Origin: Trebonia sp963771985
GTDB lineage: Bacteria > Actinomycetota > Actinomycetes > Streptosporangiales > Streptosporangiaceae
Length of the DNA: 64,000 nt
NCBI GenBank assembly: GCA_963771985.1
Contig: CAVYVO010000018.1
Coordinates: 124,001 to 188,000, forward strand
Direction: 5' to 3'
In this document: piece after piece, positions 43,624 to 51,971 of the stretch
How the letters are laid out: each line of letters starts with the position of its first letter
Numbering within the stretch: position 1 is the first letter of the stretch
The notes under the pieces: model-generated
Databases searched by the model: none
What the model was told of the DNA's origin: nothing
Seen by the model: the letters and a program-made list of their open reading frames with translations, nothing else
Translations under genes and position numbers: made by a program

Positions 43624-44511
43624 TTAGGCGAGCTGCGACTCCGCCGCGGCGAGCACGCGGACGACCTCGCGGCCGAAACGGACGTCACAGGGGTGCGGAA
43701 CCGCGCCGGGGGCAGCGGCGGCGGCGAGCTCGGCGGCCGCCGTGCGCAGCGCCTCGACCGGGTCGAACGGCCCGGCCGGCATGACCGAACGCCCCGCTTC
43801 GCCCCAGACGAACAGGCTGTTCCCCGAGGCGGCCGGGGGCGCGCTCAGCGTCACCGTCGCGGTGCTGCTCGCGCCGCTGTCGTGCCAGAGCACCAAGTGC
43901 GTCACATCCGCCGCGCCGGCCACAGCGGAAACGGACGTGACCGGGCCGAGGCATGCCCACAGCAGCGACACCACGTGCGGGCCGAGGTCCCACAGCCCGC
44001 CCTTCTCTCGCCGCCACGGCGTGTTGAACGGGCTGTCGCGCTGCAGCGCCGAGCCGAGCCAGACCGCGATCCCCCCGGACCAGCCGCCGCCGGACCAGCC
44101 GCCGCGGGCGTGCTCGTCGGTGAGCCAGGCGCGGACCTCGGTGTTAAACCGCTCGGTGAAGAACACGACCGACGCGACGCAAGCCGCCTCGACGGCCGCC
44201 ACCAGCTTGTCGGCGTCGTCGACAGACAGCGCGATCGGCTTCTCGAGCAGCAGGTGCTTGCCGGCCTCAGCGGCCCGCGTGGCAAGCGGCGCCTGCACAT
44301 GCGGCGGTACCGCGAACGCGACCGCGTCGACCGCGTCCAGGAACGCGCCCACGTCCGCGAAAGCCGCGGCGCCGTACTTCGCTGCTATCGATTCAGCTGA
44401 ACGAACGTCGCGTCCCCACACGGCGGACAGCGTGCTCCCCGGCGTGGCGGCGAGGGCAGGCGCGTGCGCGATACGGGCCCAGGAGCCGGTGCCGGCCAGC
44501 CCGAAGCGCAT
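43624..44511 (-). CDS. Gfo/Idh/MocA family oxidoreductase
   Basis: 295 residues. Rossmann N-terminus FGLAGTGSWARIAHAPALAA, NAD(P) motif EKPIALSVDDADKL (catalytic Lys in EKP), and the C-terminal substrate domain with GGLWDLGPHVVSLLWACLG. A Gly/Trp-rich duplication (GGWSGGGWSGG) sits in the domain interface, probably from a short DNA slippage. The substrate is a sugar or inositol derivative by family, not defined here. Its start overlaps the EthD stop by one base (ATGA). Confidence 0.88.
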   Translation of the reverse strand: MRFGLAGTGSWARIAHAPALAATPGSTLSAVWGRDVRSAESIAAKYGAAAFADVGAFLDAVDAVAFAVPPHVQAPLATRAAEAGKHLLLEKPIALSVDDADKLVAAVEAACVASVVFFTERFNTEVRAWLTDEHARGGWSGGGWSGGIAVWLGSALQRDSPFNTPWRREKGGLWDLGPHVVSLLWACLGPVTSVSAVAGAADVTHLVLWHDSGASSTATVTLSAPPAASGNSLFVWGEAGRSVMPAGPFDPVEALRTAAAELAAAAAPGAVPHPCDVRFGREVVRVLAAAESQLA

Positions 44512-44816
44512 CAGACCTCGGCGACCTCGTAGGCGAGGAGCGAGGCGCCGCCGGTGGCGAACTTCGGCACATCAGCCGTGGTCTGCCTGCCGATCTCCGA
44601 GCCGAACGCGGCCTGCATCGCCTCCACGGACTCCCAGTCCAGCTCGGCCACCAGGTGGTACTTCGCGTCGCCGCCCAGCGTGGCGGCATTCCTGCTGACC
44701 GTGTACCTGATCAGCCCGGGTAGCTGCTTCGCCAGCGGGATGTGGTTCTCGGTGTAGTACCGGTCGAAGGCCTCAGGGTCCTCCGGCGTGTTGTAGAGCA
44801 CTAGGAGACGAACCAT
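44511..44816 (-). CDS. EthD family protein
   Basis: 101 residues, dimeric alpha/beta barrel: LLVLYNTPEDPEAFDRYYTE, then HIPLAKQLPGLIRYTVSRN, the usual EthD strand-helix. The family helps oxygenases or stabilises substrates in degradation pathways. It is translationally coupled to the oxidoreductase. Confidence 0.85.
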   Translation of the reverse strand: MVRLLVLYNTPEDPEAFDRYYTENHIPLAKQLPGLIRYTVSRNAATLGGDAKYHLVAELDWESVEAMQAAFGSEIGRQTTADVPKFATGGASLLAYEVAEV

Positions 44817-44861
44817 GCACCGATGCTACGGCGCGCCGCCGCGCGGCGTAAGGTCTGACGC

Positions 44862-45464
44862 GTGCGTGTCGTTCTCGCTTCCTCTTCTCCCGCCAGGCTC
44901 GCGGTGCTGCGCGCCGCCGGCCTCGATCCCGCCGTCATCGTCAGCGGCGTCGACGAAGACGCCTACGAGGCCGCGACCACCCGCGAACTCGTCGGCCTGC
45001 TGGCCGCGGCGAAGGCTCGCGCGGTGGCCGCGGACCTGGACGATGGCCTGGTGATCGGCTGCGACTCGATGCTCGACCTCGACGGCCATGCTTACGGCAA
45101 GCCGGCCGACGCCGAGGAGGCGATCGCCTTCTGGCGGCAGATGTCGGGCAAGACCGGCACGCTGTTCACCGGCCACTGCGTGATCGACGCCGCGAACGGC
45201 GGGAGCGCGCGGGGGGTCGCCGTGACGGCGGTGCGGTTCGCCACCCTGACGGAGGATGAGATCGCGGCGTACGTCGCCACGGGGGAGCCGCTGCGGATGG
45301 CCGGCGCCTTCACGATCGAGGGCCTCGGCGGCTGGTTCGTCGAGTCCATCGACGGCGATCACAATAACGTGATCGGGATCTCGCTGCCGCTGCTGCGCAG
45401 GCTCCTGGACAACTTCGGCCTGACGATCCCGGCGCTGTGGAGTCAGTACAGCAGCGTGGAGTAA
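44862..45464 (+). CDS. maf: Maf-like nucleoside triphosphate pyrophosphatase
   Basis: 200 residues. Opens with RVVLASSSPARLAVLRAAG and has VIGCDSMLDLDGHAYGKP, then FTGHCV and AGAFTIEGLGGWFVESIDGD. Maf proteins hydrolyse dTTP/UTP or modified nucleotides and help control cell division. GTG 44862 follows TAAGGT by 7 nt (leaderless). Confidence 0.93.
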   Translation: MRVVLASSSPARLAVLRAAGLDPAVIVSGVDEDAYEAATTRELVGLLAAAKARAVAADLDDGLVIGCDSMLDLDGHAYGKPADAEEAIAFWRQMSGKTGTLFTGHCVIDAANGGSARGVAVTAVRFATLTEDEIAAYVATGEPLRMAGAFTIEGLGGWFVESIDGDHNNVIGISLPLLRRLLDNFGLTIPALWSQYSSVE

Positions 45465-46069
45465 TGCTCGCGCGCGTAGTACGCCTGGAGTTCTTCCAGC
45501 GTCTCCTCCGTCGCCTGGACCGCCTTGCACAGCGCGGCGGTCGTCGGCACCGCGTCCGGCCGCCACGTGGCAGGATCCCAGAGCCGGGACCGCATGAACG
45601 CCTTGGGGCAGTGCGAGAACACCTGGTCGATCTCTATCACCATGGCCAGCACAGGCCGCTGCCCGCGCACCGCGAGGTCGTCGAAGAACGGCGCGTCCCG
45701 CACCAGCCGGGCGCGGCCGTTGATCCGCAGCGTGTCGTTCCGGCCGGGGATCAGCGAGATGATCCCCACGTGCGGATTGGCGAGGACGTTGAGGTACCCG
45801 TCGGCGCGCTTGTTGCCCGGCCGTTCGGCGATGACGACGGTGCGCTCGTCGAGCACGTGGACGAGGTGCCCGGCCGGGTCGCCCTTGGGGGAGGCGTCGC
45901 AGTTCCCGGCGGCATCGCTGGTGGCGATCACGCAGAACGGAGACGCTTCCAGCCATTCGATCTGCAGCGGGTGGAGGGTGGCGCGGACCTTCGTCGCGGC
46001 CCGGCCCGACGCGTGGCCGCCGATCGCCTCGCGCAGGTCCGCTTCGGTGGTGATCTCGGTGAAGTTCAT
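45443..46069 (-). CDS. Pyridoxamine 5'-phosphate oxidase family flavoprotein
   Basis: 208 residues. Split-barrel flavin fold: SPFCVIATSDAAGNCDASPK, GDPAGHLVHVLDERTVVI, NVLANPHVGIISLIPGRND. This MSMEG_1061-type family often binds FMN/F420 or haem. ATG 46069 lies 2 bp after the ppk2 stop (TGAGGATG), so both are in one operon. Overlaps maf at the 3' end by 22 bp. Confidence 0.87.
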   Translation of the reverse strand: MNFTEITTEADLREAIGGHASGRAATKVRATLHPLQIEWLEASPFCVIATSDAAGNCDASPKGDPAGHLVHVLDERTVVIAERPGNKRADGYLNVLANPHVGIISLIPGRNDTLRINGRARLVRDAPFFDDLAVRGQRPVLAMVIEIDQVFSHCPKAFMRSRLWDPATWRPDAVPTTAALCKAVQATEETLEELQAYYAREHYSTLLY

Positions 46070-46071
46070 CC

Positions 46072-47022
46072 TCACAACCTCGTGAACGAGTGGAAATCCG
46101 TCTGTTCCGACAGCAGGGACGGCGGCCCGATGATCTTCCGGTCCGGCTTCCCGACGATTTCCGGGTCCTTGCCGTCGTAGTCGTACTGCTCGAGGATGTG
46201 CCGCATGGCCTCGAGCCTGGCGCGTTTCTTGTCGTTGCTCTTCACCACCGTCCACGGCGCGTCTTCCGTGTTGGTGTAGTAGAACATCGCCTCTTTAGCC
46301 TCGGTGTATTCGTCCCATTTGTCCAGTGACTGGATGTCCATCGGGCTGAGCTTCCACTGGCGAACGGGGTCGACCTGGCGGATGACGAACCGCGTCCGCT
46401 GCTCGCTGCGCGTTACCGAGAACCAGAACTTGGTCAGCGACAACCCGGAGCGCACCAGCATCCGCTCGAAATCGGGCGCCTCTCGCATGAACTCCAGGTA
46501 CTCCTCGTCCGTGCAGAACCCCATCACCCGCTCCACGCCGGCCCGGTTGTACCAGGACCGGTCGAACATCACGATCTCCCTGGCGCCCGGGAGGTGTGTC
46601 ACGTACCGCTGGAAATACCACTGGGTTCGTTCTCGTTCCGTGGGCTTTTCCAGCGCCACGACAGTCGCGCCGCGCGGGTTCAGGTGCTCGGTGAAGCGCT
46701 TGATCGTGCCGCCCTTGCCTGCCGCGTCCCTGCCTTCGAACACGATGACGATCTTCTGCCCAGTGTTCTTGACCCAGTTCTGCAGCTTGACCAGCTCGAT
46801 CTGCAGCAGCCTCTTCTCCCGCTCGTACACATCCCGGGGCAGCCGCTCGTCATACGGATATTCCTCGCGCCAGGTGTCTACCGGCGTTCCGTCCGGCCAG
46901 AGCAGGACCGGATCGTCGTCGTCGGTGTCCACTACCCGCAGGCCGGCGAGGAGTGCGAGGTCCTCCGGGTCCTGGGAACCAGGCGAAGGCAGCGATCGCG
47001 TCACTGTACTAGGACAACACAT
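46072..47022 (-). CDS. ppk2: Polyphosphate kinase 2
   Basis: 316 residues. Walker A-like FEGRDAAGKGGTIKRFTEHL, lid region EKPTERERTQWYFQRYV, Walker B MFDRSWYNRAG and the late KWDEYTEAKEAMFYYT. It transfers phosphate between polyphosphate and nucleoside di- or monophosphates. ATG 47022 is the longest start; a GTG at 47004 in the variable N-terminus is possible. Confidence 0.93.
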   Translation of the reverse strand: MCCPSTVTRSLPSPGSQDPEDLALLAGLRVVDTDDDDPVLLWPDGTPVDTWREEYPYDERLPRDVYEREKRLLQIELVKLQNWVKNTGQKIVIVFEGRDAAGKGGTIKRFTEHLNPRGATVVALEKPTERERTQWYFQRYVTHLPGAREIVMFDRSWYNRAGVERVMGFCTDEEYLEFMREAPDFERMLVRSGLSLTKFWFSVTRSEQRTRFVIRQVDPVRQWKLSPMDIQSLDKWDEYTEAKEAMFYYTNTEDAPWTVVKSNDKKRARLEAMRHILEQYDYDGKDPEIVGKPDRKIIGPPSLLSEQTDFHSFTRL

Positions 47023-47070
47023 CGATGCGGCCAGGTCACGGGCGGCCGCGCGTATTCACCGCTGCTCATC

Positions 47071-48789
47071 TCACTCGTCGCCATAGACGACCTGGCCGCC
47101 GGCGATCGTCATCGCCACCGAGGTGGCGCCGATCTCTCCTGACGGTATGGCGTACAGGTCCTGGTCGAGCACGGCGATGTCGGCGAGCATGCCCGGGGCC
47201 AGCGTGCCGGCCACGTCCTCCTCATGGTTCACGTACGCGACCCCGGCCGTGAACGCCTCGATGGCCGCGTCGACGGTGATCGCCTCGGCGGGCAGCATGG
47301 GTCGGGGGGTATGGGGTCGGGGGGTATGGGGGGCGGACAGCCCCCCATACGCGGGGGGTTCCCGGGGGGTCGTCCCCCCGGGGTCATACAACACGCGGTT
47401 GACCGCCACGTGTATCTCCTGCAGCGGGTCGGCGCTGGAAACGGGCCAGTCGCTGCCGAACGCCACGCGTGCTCCCCGGCGGAGGACCGCGCCGATCCGG
47501 TACTGCCAGGCCGCGCGTTCGGGTCCGACGAAGGGCACGGTCAGCTCGGTGTTCTGATCGTCCTCGCAGGCCCAGAGCGGCTGGAAGTTGGCCACCACGC
47601 CCAGCCGGGCGAACCGGTCCAGGTCCGGCGGGCTGATGAACTGCAAGTGAGCGAGGTGGTGCCGGCCACTGGCCCGCTGTGCCGCCGGGAGTCCGGCGAG
47701 CGCGTCGAGCGCGACCGTGATCGCGCGGTCGCCGATCGCGTGGAAGTGCAGCTGGAAGCCGAGGCCGGCGAGCTGCCCGACGGCCTCGGCTAGCTCGGCG
47801 GGGTCGATGAACAGGCTCCCCGCGTGGTCCGTCGGGTGGCCGTGCCCGTCCAGGTAGGGAGTCCCCATCGCGGCGGTGAACGTCTCGCACACGCCGTCGA
47901 GCATGAGCTTGACGGTGGTGGCACGGAAGTAGCCGCCGCCGGCCGCCTCCCGGCGGGCCTGCAGGTCCGGCACCTGGCGCAGCCCGCGGGCCCGGTCCCA
48001 CCAAAGCGCGCTCGTGACCCGGCAGGTCAGCAGCCGGTCCGCGGCGGCACGGCGGTAGGTATCGTACGCGTCCGGCATGCCCAGCTCGCCGGCGTCGCCG
48101 ACGCACGCGTCCTGGATGCTGGTGATGCCGAGCGAGTGCAGGTACCGCTGCGCGGCGAGCAGCGCCGCGGTGAGCTCGGCCGCGCTGGGCGGCGGGACGT
48201 GGCCGGCGACCAGCCGCATCGCGCCGTCGTGCAGGGCCCCGGAGGGGACGCCGGCGTGGTCGCGCTCGATCCGCCCGTCGGCCGGGTCGGGTGTCCGCGC
48301 GGTGACGCCGGCCAGCGTCAGGGCGGCGGTGTTCACCCACGCGCTGTGGTGGTCGCGGTTCGGCAGGAACGCCGGCCGGCCGCCGGTCACCGCATCCAGA
48401 TCGGCGGCGGCCGGGACGCCGCCGGGAAAGTCCGGCATCGACCAGCCGCCACCGAGCACCCAGGCGTCGCGGGGCAGGGCGGCGCTGTAGGCCGCGATGG
48501 CGTCCAGGTACTCCTGTCTGGAGCGCTGGCCGAGCAGGTTGCAGCGCAGGCTCTCCAGGCCGCCCTGGACCGGGTGCACGTGCGCGTCGCCGAACGCGGG
48601 GATCGCCAGCCGCCCGCGGAGGTTCACCACCCGGGTACGCGGGCCGGTGAACTCGCGGATCTCCTCGTCGCTGCCGAGCGCGCGGATCACCCCGCCGCCG
48701 ACCGCGGCCGCCTGCGCGAAGCCGGACGGGTGGTGCGGCGCGCGGATCTTCCCGCCGGCGAGGACCAGTTCCGCGGGCGCGGAACTCAT
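47071..48789 (-). CDS. YtcJ-like amidohydrolase with an inserted GC-rich repeat
   Basis: 572 residues. LAIPAFGDAHVHPVQGGLES (metal HxH), QLHFHAIGDRAI and VAFGSDWPVSSADPL (metal ligands) define the amidohydrolase fold of the YtcJ/DUF6282-like group. Just before the C-terminal part, TTPREPPAYGGLSAPHTPRP is an unusual Pro-rich insert made by the repeat at 47324-47383. ATG 48789 (MSSAPAELVL) is used; GTG 48798 follows TAGCAT by 8 nt and is an equal alternative. Confidence 0.85.
   Translation of the reverse strand: MSSAPAELVLAGGKIRAPHHPSGFAQAAAVGGGVIRALGSDEEIREFTGPRTRVVNLRGRLAIPAFGDAHVHPVQGGLESLRCNLLGQRSRQEYLDAIAAYSAALPRDAWVLGGGWSMPDFPGGVPAAADLDAVTGGRPAFLPNRDHHSAWVNTAALTLAGVTARTPDPADGRIERDHAGVPSGALHDGAMRLVAGHVPPPSAAELTAALLAAQRYLHSLGITSIQDACVGDAGELGMPDAYDTYRRAAADRLLTCRVTSALWWDRARGLRQVPDLQARREAAGGGYFRATTVKLMLDGVCETFTAAMGTPYLDGHGHPTDHAGSLFIDPAELAEAVGQLAGLGFQLHFHAIGDRAITVALDALAGLPAAQRASGRHHLAHLQFISPPDLDRFARLGVVANFQPLWACEDDQNTELTVPFVGPERAAWQYRIGAVLRRGARVAFGSDWPVSSADPLQEIHVAVNRVLYDPGGTTPREPPAYGGLSAPHTPRPHTPRPMLPAEAITVDAAIEAFTAGVAYVNHEEDVAGTLAPGMLADIAVLDQDLYAIPSGEIGATSVAMTIAGGQVVYGDE
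47324..47383. repeat. GC-rich hairpin element inside the amidohydrolase gene
   Basis: A perfect hairpin (GTATGGGGGGC at 47324-47334 and GCCCCCCATAC at 47340-47350) is followed by a 20-mer whose reverse complement, CCCCGGGGGGACGACCCCCC, is identical to sequence in the tandem repeat at 48863-48882. Its length keeps the frame open. Confidence 0.75.
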
Positions 48790-48845
48790 AGCGATCACAC
48801 TCGGCGATGCTACAGGTCCGGGGCGGTGGCGATAGCCTGTGCGGC

Positions 48846-49400
48846 ATGGGCGAGGCTGTGATCCCCGGGGGGACGACCCCCCCAAACCCCCCCGGTAAAC
48901 AGGCTGTAATCCCCGGGGGGACGACCCCCCCAAACCCCCCCCGTAAACAGGCTGAGGCTCCCGTGGCTGTGATCTACACCGACGGGGCATGCAGCGGCAA
49001 CCCGGGGCCGGGCGGCTGGGGTGTCGTGCTGCGCTGGGGAGATGTGGTACGGGAAATGCACGGCGGTGATCCGCTGACGACCAACAACCGCATGGAGCTG
49101 ATGGCGGCCATCCAGGCGCTGGAGGTCCTGACCCGGCCGGTGGGGGTGACGCTGTACACCGACAGCAGGTACGTGCTCGACGGGATCACCAAGTGGCTCC
49201 CCGGCTGGCAGCGCAACGGGTGGCGAACCGCGGGACGGCAGCCGGTCAAGAACGTGGACCTGTGGCAGCGACTGGTCGCGGCGATGGCGCCGCACGAGGT
49301 GACCTGGCGCTGGGTGAAAGGCCACAACGGAGACCCGGGCAACGAGCGTGCGGACGAGCTGGCGAGGCTCGGTATCGCGGAGGCAGTCGCCAGGGTCTAG
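48846..49400 (+). CDS. rnhA: Ribonuclease HI with repeat-encoded N-terminal extension
   Basis: The RNase H core starts at Val residue 40 (GTG 48963, VAVIYTDGACSGNPGPGG) and has all four acidic residues: D in YTDGACSG, E in NNRMELMAAI, D in YTDSRYVLD and D in GDPGNERADELA. It degrades RNA in RNA-DNA hybrids. ATG 48846 follows TAGCCT by 7 nt, a good leaderless start, which would add about 39 residues made of two 16-residue repeats (VIPGGTTPPNPP). Either start may be used. Confidence 0.85.
   Translation: MGEAVIPGGTTPPNPPGKQAVIPGGTTPPNPPRKQAEAPVAVIYTDGACSGNPGPGGWGVVLRWGDVVREMHGGDPLTTNNRMELMAAIQALEVLTRPVGVTLYTDSRYVLDGITKWLPGWQRNGWRTAGRQPVKNVDLWQRLVAAMAPHEVTWRWVKGHNGDPGNERADELARLGIAEAVARV
48854..48949. 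repeat. Two 48-bp tandem GC-rich repeats at the rnhA 5' end
   Basis: Units 48854-48901 and 48902-48949 are nearly identical and both contain CCCCGGGGGGACGACCCCCC (48863-48882 and 48911-48930). 48 bp equals 16 codons, so repeat number can change without a frameshift. Confidence 0.85.
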
Positions 49401-49412
49401 ACACGGCATATC

Positions 49413-49662
49413 TCGAACTCTCTCTTTGTTGCGATCGGCTTCATCGCGATCCTGCTGGCCAGTCTGACCGGCAGCGTCATCAACATCCCGGTCGCGCGGC
49501 TGCAGGGGAATGTCACACAGCTGCGGCAGATGGTGACTGTGTTTGGCATGCGGTATGTGATTCCGGTTGTCCGGAGCGCTCGCCGCCGTCGGCGGCGCCG
49601 GCACCTTTGACGGCGTCTTCATCACCGGCGTCGTCGCCGTCCTGTCGGCGGCCATCTTCTAG
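49413..49662 (+). pseudogene. DUF1614 membrane protein remnant with internal deletion
   Basis: After the rnhA stop, one frame gives FVAIGFIAILLASLTGSVIN plus IPVARLQGN, the N-terminal half of a DUF1614 protein, then it breaks near 49575. Another frame then gives the family C-terminus VGGAGTFDGVFITGVVAVLS and ends at TAG 49660. The middle third is missing. No start codon is obvious. Confidence 0.65.
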
Positions 49663-50027
49663 CTCCTGGGCAGGAAGACGACCTCTCCGGCGGTGGCCGC
49701 TTCGTCGGCGGCGAGCAGGGTGATGAGCGCGTTCGTGACCGCGGACACGAAGGCCCGGGTCTGCGGAAACGTTTTGGAGCTGACGAGGATGAGGCCGGTG
49801 TGCGACCGGTTGGACGCTCGGTACCGCGCGTCGAGCGCCGCGAAGTCCTTTGTGTTGGCCGTCACCAGTGACCGTCCCGCCTCGGCCGCGCCGATCAGGA
49901 TCTCATCGTCCGGAAGGCCAGTCAGCTCCGGGTTGGCGACAACCGCCTGGACGTCGTACCCCTTGGCGGACAGTTGCTCCGCGATCGCTCCGGGAAACAT
50001 CTCGTCAAGCAGCAGTCGGCGCGCCAT
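49659..50027 (-). CDS. DUF5615 PIN-like toxin component
   Basis: 122 residues. RRLLLDEMFPGAIAEQLSAK carries the first acidic residues (Asp-Glu), GLPDDEILIGAAEAGRSLVT and TANTKDFAALDARY the others, as in DUF5615 PIN-like ribonuclease toxins. It probably cleaves RNA when unpaired. It follows its partner by 5 bp. Confidence 0.82.
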   Translation of the reverse strand: MARRLLLDEMFPGAIAEQLSAKGYDVQAVVANPELTGLPDDEILIGAAEAGRSLVTANTKDFAALDARYRASNRSHTGLILVSSKTFPQTRAFVSAVTNALITLLAADEAATAGEVVFLPRS

Positions 50028-50032
50028 GAACG

Positions 50033-50479
50033 TTATCCGGCCAGCAGATCACGCTCGCGCCGCCATGCCCGCTCCGCGTTCGCCTCGGCGGCGTCGGCGG
50101 CGGCTATCTCCGCGTCGACTTCATCCGGGTAGGCGGCCCAGTATCCGGTGGCTACACGTATCTGGCGCGCGGGTACTCCAGTGTTCTCCGCGACCAGCGC
50201 GAGGAGTTCGCGCTCATCGAGATCCGGTTCAGCGACGCGCGCGGACTTGACGGCCCGTACCACCTCCCAGACGTCCGGCCCCATGGCGAGCCCGGCCCGC
50301 CGTCCGGTCGGGCCGGCACGGAAGATCATGCCAGGGTGTTCGATCATCCGAAGTCCCTCGTCTACCAGCATGTTGGCAGCCGACGACAGCGACAGCCCGT
50401 GGTTGATAGATACGAACACGGCCAGCCTGTCGGCCACCATCACGTCGAACCGCACTGGGGTCGGGCTTTTCTTAGCCAT
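50033..50479 (-). CDS. Antitoxin component, RHH/DUF433-like
   Basis: 148 residues. N-terminal part PVRFDVMVADRLAVFVSINH and SLSSAANMLVDEG looks RHH-like, the C-terminal part ELLALVAENTGVPARQIRVA is DUF433-like. In this family the DUF433 protein neutralises the PIN-like toxin downstream. Start ATG 50479 abuts a palindrome and lies 6 nt after TACATT, so it is probably leaderless and self-regulated. Confidence 0.7.
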   Translation of the reverse strand: MAKKSPTPVRFDVMVADRLAVFVSINHGLSLSSAANMLVDEGLRMIEHPGMIFRAGPTGRRAGLAMGPDVWEVVRAVKSARVAEPDLDERELLALVAENTGVPARQIRVATGYWAAYPDEVDAEIAAADAAEANAERAWRRERDLLAG

Positions 50480-50494
50480 GACTACAATGTAGTC
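50480..50494. promoter_or_regulatory. Palindromic operator of the toxin-antitoxin operon
   Basis: GACTACAATGTAGTC is a 7-1-7 perfect palindrome touching the antitoxin start codon. It overlaps the predicted -10 hexamer (TACATT on the minus strand), the standard place for an antitoxin to repress its own operon. Confidence 0.65.
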
Positions 50495-50566
50495 GGATAG
50501 AGTTGCCTGTGCAAAGGAACTGCGGGCGTCGCCTTCCGTTCGGATGATCCGAGGGCGGAAAGCGGT

Positions 50567-50600
50567 CAGGCCGCCCGCCGTGCGTGCGGCGAGCGGCCTG
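50567..50600. terminator. Hairpin after the LysM gene
   Basis: CAGGCCGC (50567-50574) pairs with GCGGCCTG (50593-50600), with an inner GCCG/CGGC pair. There is no T-tract. It sits 58 bp beyond the stop of the LysM protein gene. Confidence 0.5.
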
Positions 50601-50657
50601 CGCTGCTAGCCGAGGGGATGCGCGGGCTCGGCTGGGGAGTCGGGGTTTGCGGCGGTA

Positions 50658-51659
50658 TCAGCAGCGGCCGACGTACGCGCCGCTGGTGTAAGTGGTCCAC
50701 GGGTACCAGTCGGTACCGTCGTGGGAGATGATGATCGCGGACCGTGCGTTGCCGTAGGCGTTGAACGTGGCCAGCGCCCCGTTGGAGATGTTGATCTGCC
50801 AGTAGCCGTAGTCGTCGGTCGGGCTGAGCGCGTACTGGTTGCCGCCGGACTCGGCCATCGCGATCTCGGCGGCCATGAACGCGTCGGCCGGGTTGCCGCC
50901 CGCCTGGTCCCACAGATCCTCCAGGCCCGAGCAGCCGAGCGTGCCGCTCAGCGTGGTGGACCCGCTCCCCCCGGACGCCGACCCGCTGCCCCCGGACGAG
51001 CCCCAGCCGGAGTACGACGAGCCGCCGCTGCCCTGGCTGGCGGTCTGCACGGTCGCGGAGCTGCCGGAGCCGCTGTGGGAGCCGCTGCTTGAAGTCGTGC
51101 TCGTGGTACTGGCCGGGGCGGTGGGCTTGGCGTGCCGCGGGACGTAGTCGGGAAGCGTGTAGTGGGCCGGCGGGTCCGCGGGGACGAACAGGGTCTCCCC
51201 GGTGTAGATCAGGTTCGGGTCCGAGATCGTCTTGTCGTTCTCGTGGTAGAGCCACTGCCAGTCGCCGGCATTGTGGTAGAAGCGCTGGGCGATCCCCGAC
51301 AGGGTGTCGCCGGTCCGGACCTTGTAGTACGTGTTCCTGGCCGCCGCGACCCTGGCGGCGTGCCGCGCCTTGCTGGCGCTGCTGACAACGACGCTGTGGG
51401 TGGCTACCGAGTCAAGGGTCGCCGCCGCGGGCCGCTGCTCATGAGCGGCCGGCTTGGCGGCCGCCGCGACCGCGGTCGGCTTGGCCGAGGCGGTGAACGC
51501 GTGCTGTGCCTGCGGCGCCGCGACGAGCGCGCCGGCGATGGCAACGGCGGGGGCTGCCTTGCCCGCCTTCTCCGCTACCTTCTCCACCTGCGAGGGGGTC
51601 TTGTGCCGTCCCCTGCGCCTGATCCTCAGCGACCTGTGTTCGCTGCGCCCAGCGGTCAT
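50658..51659 (-). CDS. Secreted LysM protein with C-terminal transglycosylase-like domain
   Basis: 333 residues. A basic N-terminus and one hydrophobic stretch (AAPAVAIAGALVAAPQA) for export; LysM near 110-160 (YKVRTGDTLSGIAQRFYHNA, NLIYTGETLFVPA) binds peptidoglycan. A Ser/Gly linker (SSSGSHSGSGSS) precedes a lysozyme-like domain with AEIAMAESGGNQYALSPTDD and the catalytic-type Glu, then YGYWQIN. It should cleave glycan strands during growth. Confidence 0.85.
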   Translation of the reverse strand: MTAGRSEHRSLRIRRRGRHKTPSQVEKVAEKAGKAAPAVAIAGALVAAPQAQHAFTASAKPTAVAAAAKPAAHEQRPAAATLDSVATHSVVVSSASKARHAARVAAARNTYYKVRTGDTLSGIAQRFYHNAGDWQWLYHENDKTISDPNLIYTGETLFVPADPPAHYTLPDYVPRHAKPTAPASTTSTTSSSGSHSGSGSSATVQTASQGSGGSSYSGWGSSGGSGSASGGSGSTTLSGTLGCSGLEDLWDQAGGNPADAFMAAEIAMAESGGNQYALSPTDDYGYWQINISNGALATFNAYGNARSAIIISHDGTDWYPWTTYTSGAYVGRC

Positions 51660-51971
51660 GCTCTCCCCATGGTTGTTGCCTCGCCCGGCCTACGTGGCTG
51701 CTCGTGCCTCTCGGCGGGCCCCTAGTTCTCGGCGTGCCAGGCCGTCCCAATTGAGATGGTTTGGATGGCTTTGTTCCGCCGAGCCATTGGATGGAAGCAT
51801 GGCAGCAAGGCCAGGACGGGCGCAGGGAAATCGAGTTTTTTTCGTGATCTTTCTGTGATCTGTCCCTAGGAGAAAGAGTGCGGTGTATCCTTTCGCGCGC
51901 CGAGTGTCCGATTGGCGGCACGGCTCCGGGCGGTGCTGACGCCGGGCGGCGCGGTTGCGATACTTACGGAC
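51660..51971. other. Leader of the LysM gene, divergent from MaoC
   Basis: 312 bp without a gene. It contains direct repeats GTGATC at 51844-51849 and 51855-51860 (11-bp period), followed on the minus strand by an A-tract. I looked for a ydaO (c-di-AMP) riboswitch, common before such hydrolases, and could not recognise one. Confidence 0.5.
51844..51860. promoter_or_regulatory. 11-bp-spaced direct repeat upstream of the LysM gene
   Basis: GTGATC occurs twice at 11-bp spacing, one helical turn, about 185 bp before the LysM start. Such a layout suits a tandem-binding response regulator (MtrA-like control of cell-wall hydrolases is known), but the sequence match is weak. Confidence 0.25.

Noticed and set aside
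51660..51971. ydaO (c-di-AMP) riboswitch upstream of the LysM hydrolase
   Set aside because: The expected conserved segments of this riboswitch class could not be found on either strand.
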